Shown here one piece after another: positions 62,295 through 64,000 of a DNA stretch of 64,000 bases (position 1 is the first letter of the stretch; each line of letters opens with the position of its first letter). Both the position numbers and the translations under genes were made by a program. Source of the stretch: Woeseia sp. (GTDB lineage: Bacteria > Pseudomonadota > Gammaproteobacteria > Steroidobacterales > Woeseiaceae); contig JAJFKW010000001.1 of the NCBI GenBank assembly GCA_021773015.1, positions 1,905,305 to 1,969,304 on the forward strand. The letters are read 5' to 3'. The notes beneath the pieces are model-generated. The model saw only the letters and a list, made by a program, of their open reading frames with translations, did no database searches and was not told where the DNA came from.

Positions 62295-63428
62295 CTAGTG
62301 CAGGCCTGTTTCGCGGACCGCCGGCGACTGTCCGACTTGAGCTTCGACCATGCTCTTAAGTCGTACCGGATCGCAGACTTCGTCGACATCGGCAAGCGGC
62401 AAGCCCATGGATGCCAAATCAAACCAGGCACGGACAAGGTGATTGCTATAAATCACGCTATTACAACTCAGCATAACCGCCCTGACTCTGCGGCGAGATA
62501 TTTTTACCGTGTCACCATTGCTATAGCCCGGATTACGGTAAATTTTTTGTAACGTCAACAGCGCCATGCCGATTGCCCACAGACAAAATCGACGAATACC
62601 GACCTGACTTTTCGGAATCATACAACTGTAATTCAGCGCCATTTTGAGATTGGCGTGCGCAATACCAACTAGTTCGTCGATGCCGTTTGCCAACTCCGCC
62701 GAATCTTTATTGCGAATCAGAACGCCAAGATTTTCGCTGTTTTCGCCAAATGCTGAACGCGGCAACCAGCACGATCCGTCGTCACTATCTTCCCAGACGT
62801 CTTTGAGAATATTGGTCATCTGCAAGCCATGTCCGAAGCAGACCGCCAAATCCATCATCGTGTCTTTGTTGTCGCGGATTTCATCAACTTGCTGACTGAA
62901 TAGCTCAGTCAGCATTTCCCCGACGACGCCCGCAACGACGTAGCAGTAACGATACATATCCGATATAGACTTCAGGCCACTTAGACTTTTGCTTACCTGA
63001 AACTCGTGCATGCCATTACACATAATTCGCGTGCAACGAATCAGCGATTGTTGCTGCGCCTCGGTCAGCACGTGCGTAAGCTCGACAACCGTCGGCGTCG
63101 CGGCGATTAATTCGCGCTCGTTATGCGGCACACTGGCCGACAAAGCACCGTGCAGCCTCGCCGCAAACTGGGCGGCGTTTGAGCGTTTGTTGAGGACAGC
63201 CATAAACTCTTTATAAAGGGAGAATTTGGCGTCGTTATCGATACCCGGATCGTCTTCTATCGTATCCACGATCCGGCACAGCAAGTAGCCATTACCGACG
63301 ACATTGCGCAATTCCTTTGGCAGCTGCGGAATCGTCAACGCAAAGGTCCGCGAAACGCCTCGTAACAGGCTTGCCTGGACGGCCCAGTTATCGCTTTCCA
63401 CGGCCTCAATGTTGTCTAAACGAGCCAC
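62295..63428 (-). CDS. Squalene/phytoene synthase family enzyme
   Basis: 377 residues. First Asp-rich motif DTIEDD (55-60), second DVWED (210-214), plus VSRTFALTIPQLP and YCYVVAGVVGEMLTELF. The features are nearer to squalene synthases (one-enzyme, eukaryote-like) than to phytoene synthases, but this cannot be fixed by eye. It would join two farnesyl or geranylgeranyl diphosphates. Divergent from ispA, upstream of idi. No signal peptide. Confidence 0.85.
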   Translation of the reverse strand: MARLDNIEAVESDNWAVQASLLRGVSRTFALTIPQLPKELRNVVGNGYLLCRIVDTIEDDPGIDNDAKFSLYKEFMAVLNKRSNAAQFAARLHGALSASVPHNERELIAATPTVVELTHVLTEAQQQSLIRCTRIMCNGMHEFQVSKSLSGLKSISDMYRYCYVVAGVVGEMLTELFSQQVDEIRDNKDTMMDLAVCFGHGLQMTNILKDVWEDSDDGSCWLPRSAFGENSENLGVLIRNKDSAELANGIDELVGIAHANLKMALNYSCMIPKSQVGIRRFCLWAIGMALLTLQKIYRNPGYSNGDTVKISRRRVRAVMLSCNSVIYSNHLVRAWFDLASMGLPLADVDEVCDPVRLKSMVEAQVGQSPAVRETGLH

Positions 63429-63489
63429 TTAATCCCCTTGTTGACAATGACCTTACTCAGCATTGAGACTGTAGCCGGCGCGACAGGCG

Positions 63490-63506
63490 GGCCATCCGGG
63501 ATGGCC
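63490..63506. promoter_or_regulatory. Inverted repeat between squalene synthase and ispA
   Basis: GGCCATC, CGG, GATGGCC: perfect seven-base arms in the divergent region 63429-63610. A candidate operator or stem; no regulator is adjacent. Confidence 0.35.
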
Positions 63507-63610
63507 AAATGCTGCGGATTCAATTCCGCTAACGATTCTCGCAAACTTTGCGGTGAAAAGTTACCAAAATTCAACTTGGCCAATCATTTCTTTTAGGCAA
63601 GGACCCCAAA

Positions 63611-64000
63611 ATGGCTATCGATCGCGGCGAATTCGCGGAGCGAATTCCGCAATATAAGGATAGAATCAATCAGGAATTGGCAACCTGGATCGATCCCCAG
63701 CTCATTGCCAGCGATGCACTGCGCGATGCGATGAGCTACGCGCTGCTCGGCGGCGGCAAGCGAATTCGTCCACTCCTTGCTTACGCGAGCGGTGAACTCC
63801 TGGGAGTTGCCGCCACAGATATTGATGCGATCGCCGCCGCAGTCGAAATGATTCACTGCTACTCGCTGGCTCACGACGATTTACCGGCAATGGATGACGA
63901 TGATATTCGACGCGGACGGGCGACCGTCCATATTGAATATGACGAAGCTACCGCAATTTTGGTGGGCGACGGACTCTTGACCCTGGCATTTCAGGTGCTG
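63611..64000 (+). CDS. ispA: Short-chain polyprenyl (farnesyl) diphosphate synthase, 3' end off the window
   Basis: 130 residues visible. GGGKRIRP at 47-54, first Asp-rich region HDDLPAMDDDD at 88-98 and the following RRGRATVH are those of IspA-type FPP synthases. The start at 63611 follows AAGGA. Makes farnesyl diphosphate from IPP and DMAPP (or GPP), the substrate for the divergent squalene/phytoene synthase. The right edge cuts the gene. Confidence 0.9.
   Translation, partial: MAIDRGEFAERIPQYKDRINQELATWIDPQLIASDALRDAMSYALLGGGKRIRPLLAYASGELLGVAATDIDAIAAAVEMIHCYSLAHDDLPAMDDDDIRRGRATVHIEYDEATAILVGDGLLTLAFQVL

Noticed and set aside
1-64000. tRNA, rRNA, CRISPR arrays, prophage or integrase genes
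   Set aside because: None was recognised in any intergenic space; nearly all space is filled by protein genes.

Overview
The window looks like the chromosome of an aerobic Gram-negative bacterium, most likely an uncultured or marine gammaproteobacterium of the Woeseiales/Steroidobacterales/Xanthomonadales kind. This is inferred from three TonB-dependent receptors with Sphingomonas/Gammaproteobacteria-style plugs, CadC-like winged-helix/TPR regulators, PknB-type kinases with TPRs, a C-terminal GlyGly-CTERM-like anchor, MetA/MetB/MetY methionine genes and many lipoprotein and Tat signals. No rRNA, tRNA, CRISPR, phage or insertion-sequence gene was seen.

Layout. 0-5.9 kb: signalling cluster read leftward (winged-helix/TPR regulator, cut by the window edge; Ser/Thr kinase with TPRs; winged helix fused directly to a Ser/Thr kinase with a C-terminal membrane anchor). 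6.1-8.7 kb: a surface-sorted DUF11-like protein, two coupled TM2 proteins and an M48 protease. 8.9-14.9 kb: methionine operon metA-metB-metY-hydrolase with a winged-helix/TPR regulator upstream. 15.9-32.6 kb: the most interesting part, a sulfonate island. Its left arm (slcC, comC, suyB, suyA) converts both sulfolactate enantiomers to pyruvate and sulfite. A divergent GntR/HutC regulator follows, then a right arm with a YihV-like sulfofructose kinase, an L-fucose-isomerase-family sugar isomerase, a TRAP transporter (Q, M, P), a TonB-dependent receptor and four Gfo/Idh/MocA oxidoreductases. Together they suggest uptake of a sulfoquinovose glycoside, cleavage, isomerisation, phosphorylation and, after steps not present here (aldolase, sulfolactaldehyde oxidation), desulfonation of sulfolactate in the same cell.

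32.7-44.1 kb: envelope proteins (DUF3999/DUF2339 pair, exported cyanophycinase, YHS protein, orphan TAXI-type binding lipoprotein, DUF1223, small lipoprotein, PQQ-like propeller). 44.2-52.6 kb: TetR/AhpD-like pair and a MarR-controlled unit of TonB-dependent receptor, LLM flavin monooxygenase and a Tat-exported GMC dehydrogenase pair. 52.9-54.8 kb: stand-alone topoisomerase zinc finger and an ECF42-type sigma factor with its DGPF protein. 55-60 kb: two divergent exported SAM hydroxide adenosyltransferase (DUF62) paralogues, one translationally coupled to a TonB-dependent receptor. 60.1-64 kb: M20 lipoprotein peptidase and isoprenoid genes (idi, squalene/phytoene synthase, ispA, the last cut by the right edge).

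All functional calls come from reading translated sequence and remembered family motifs; no database search was possible. Starts were moved from the longest frame where a Shine-Dalgarno sequence or signal peptide favoured another codon.
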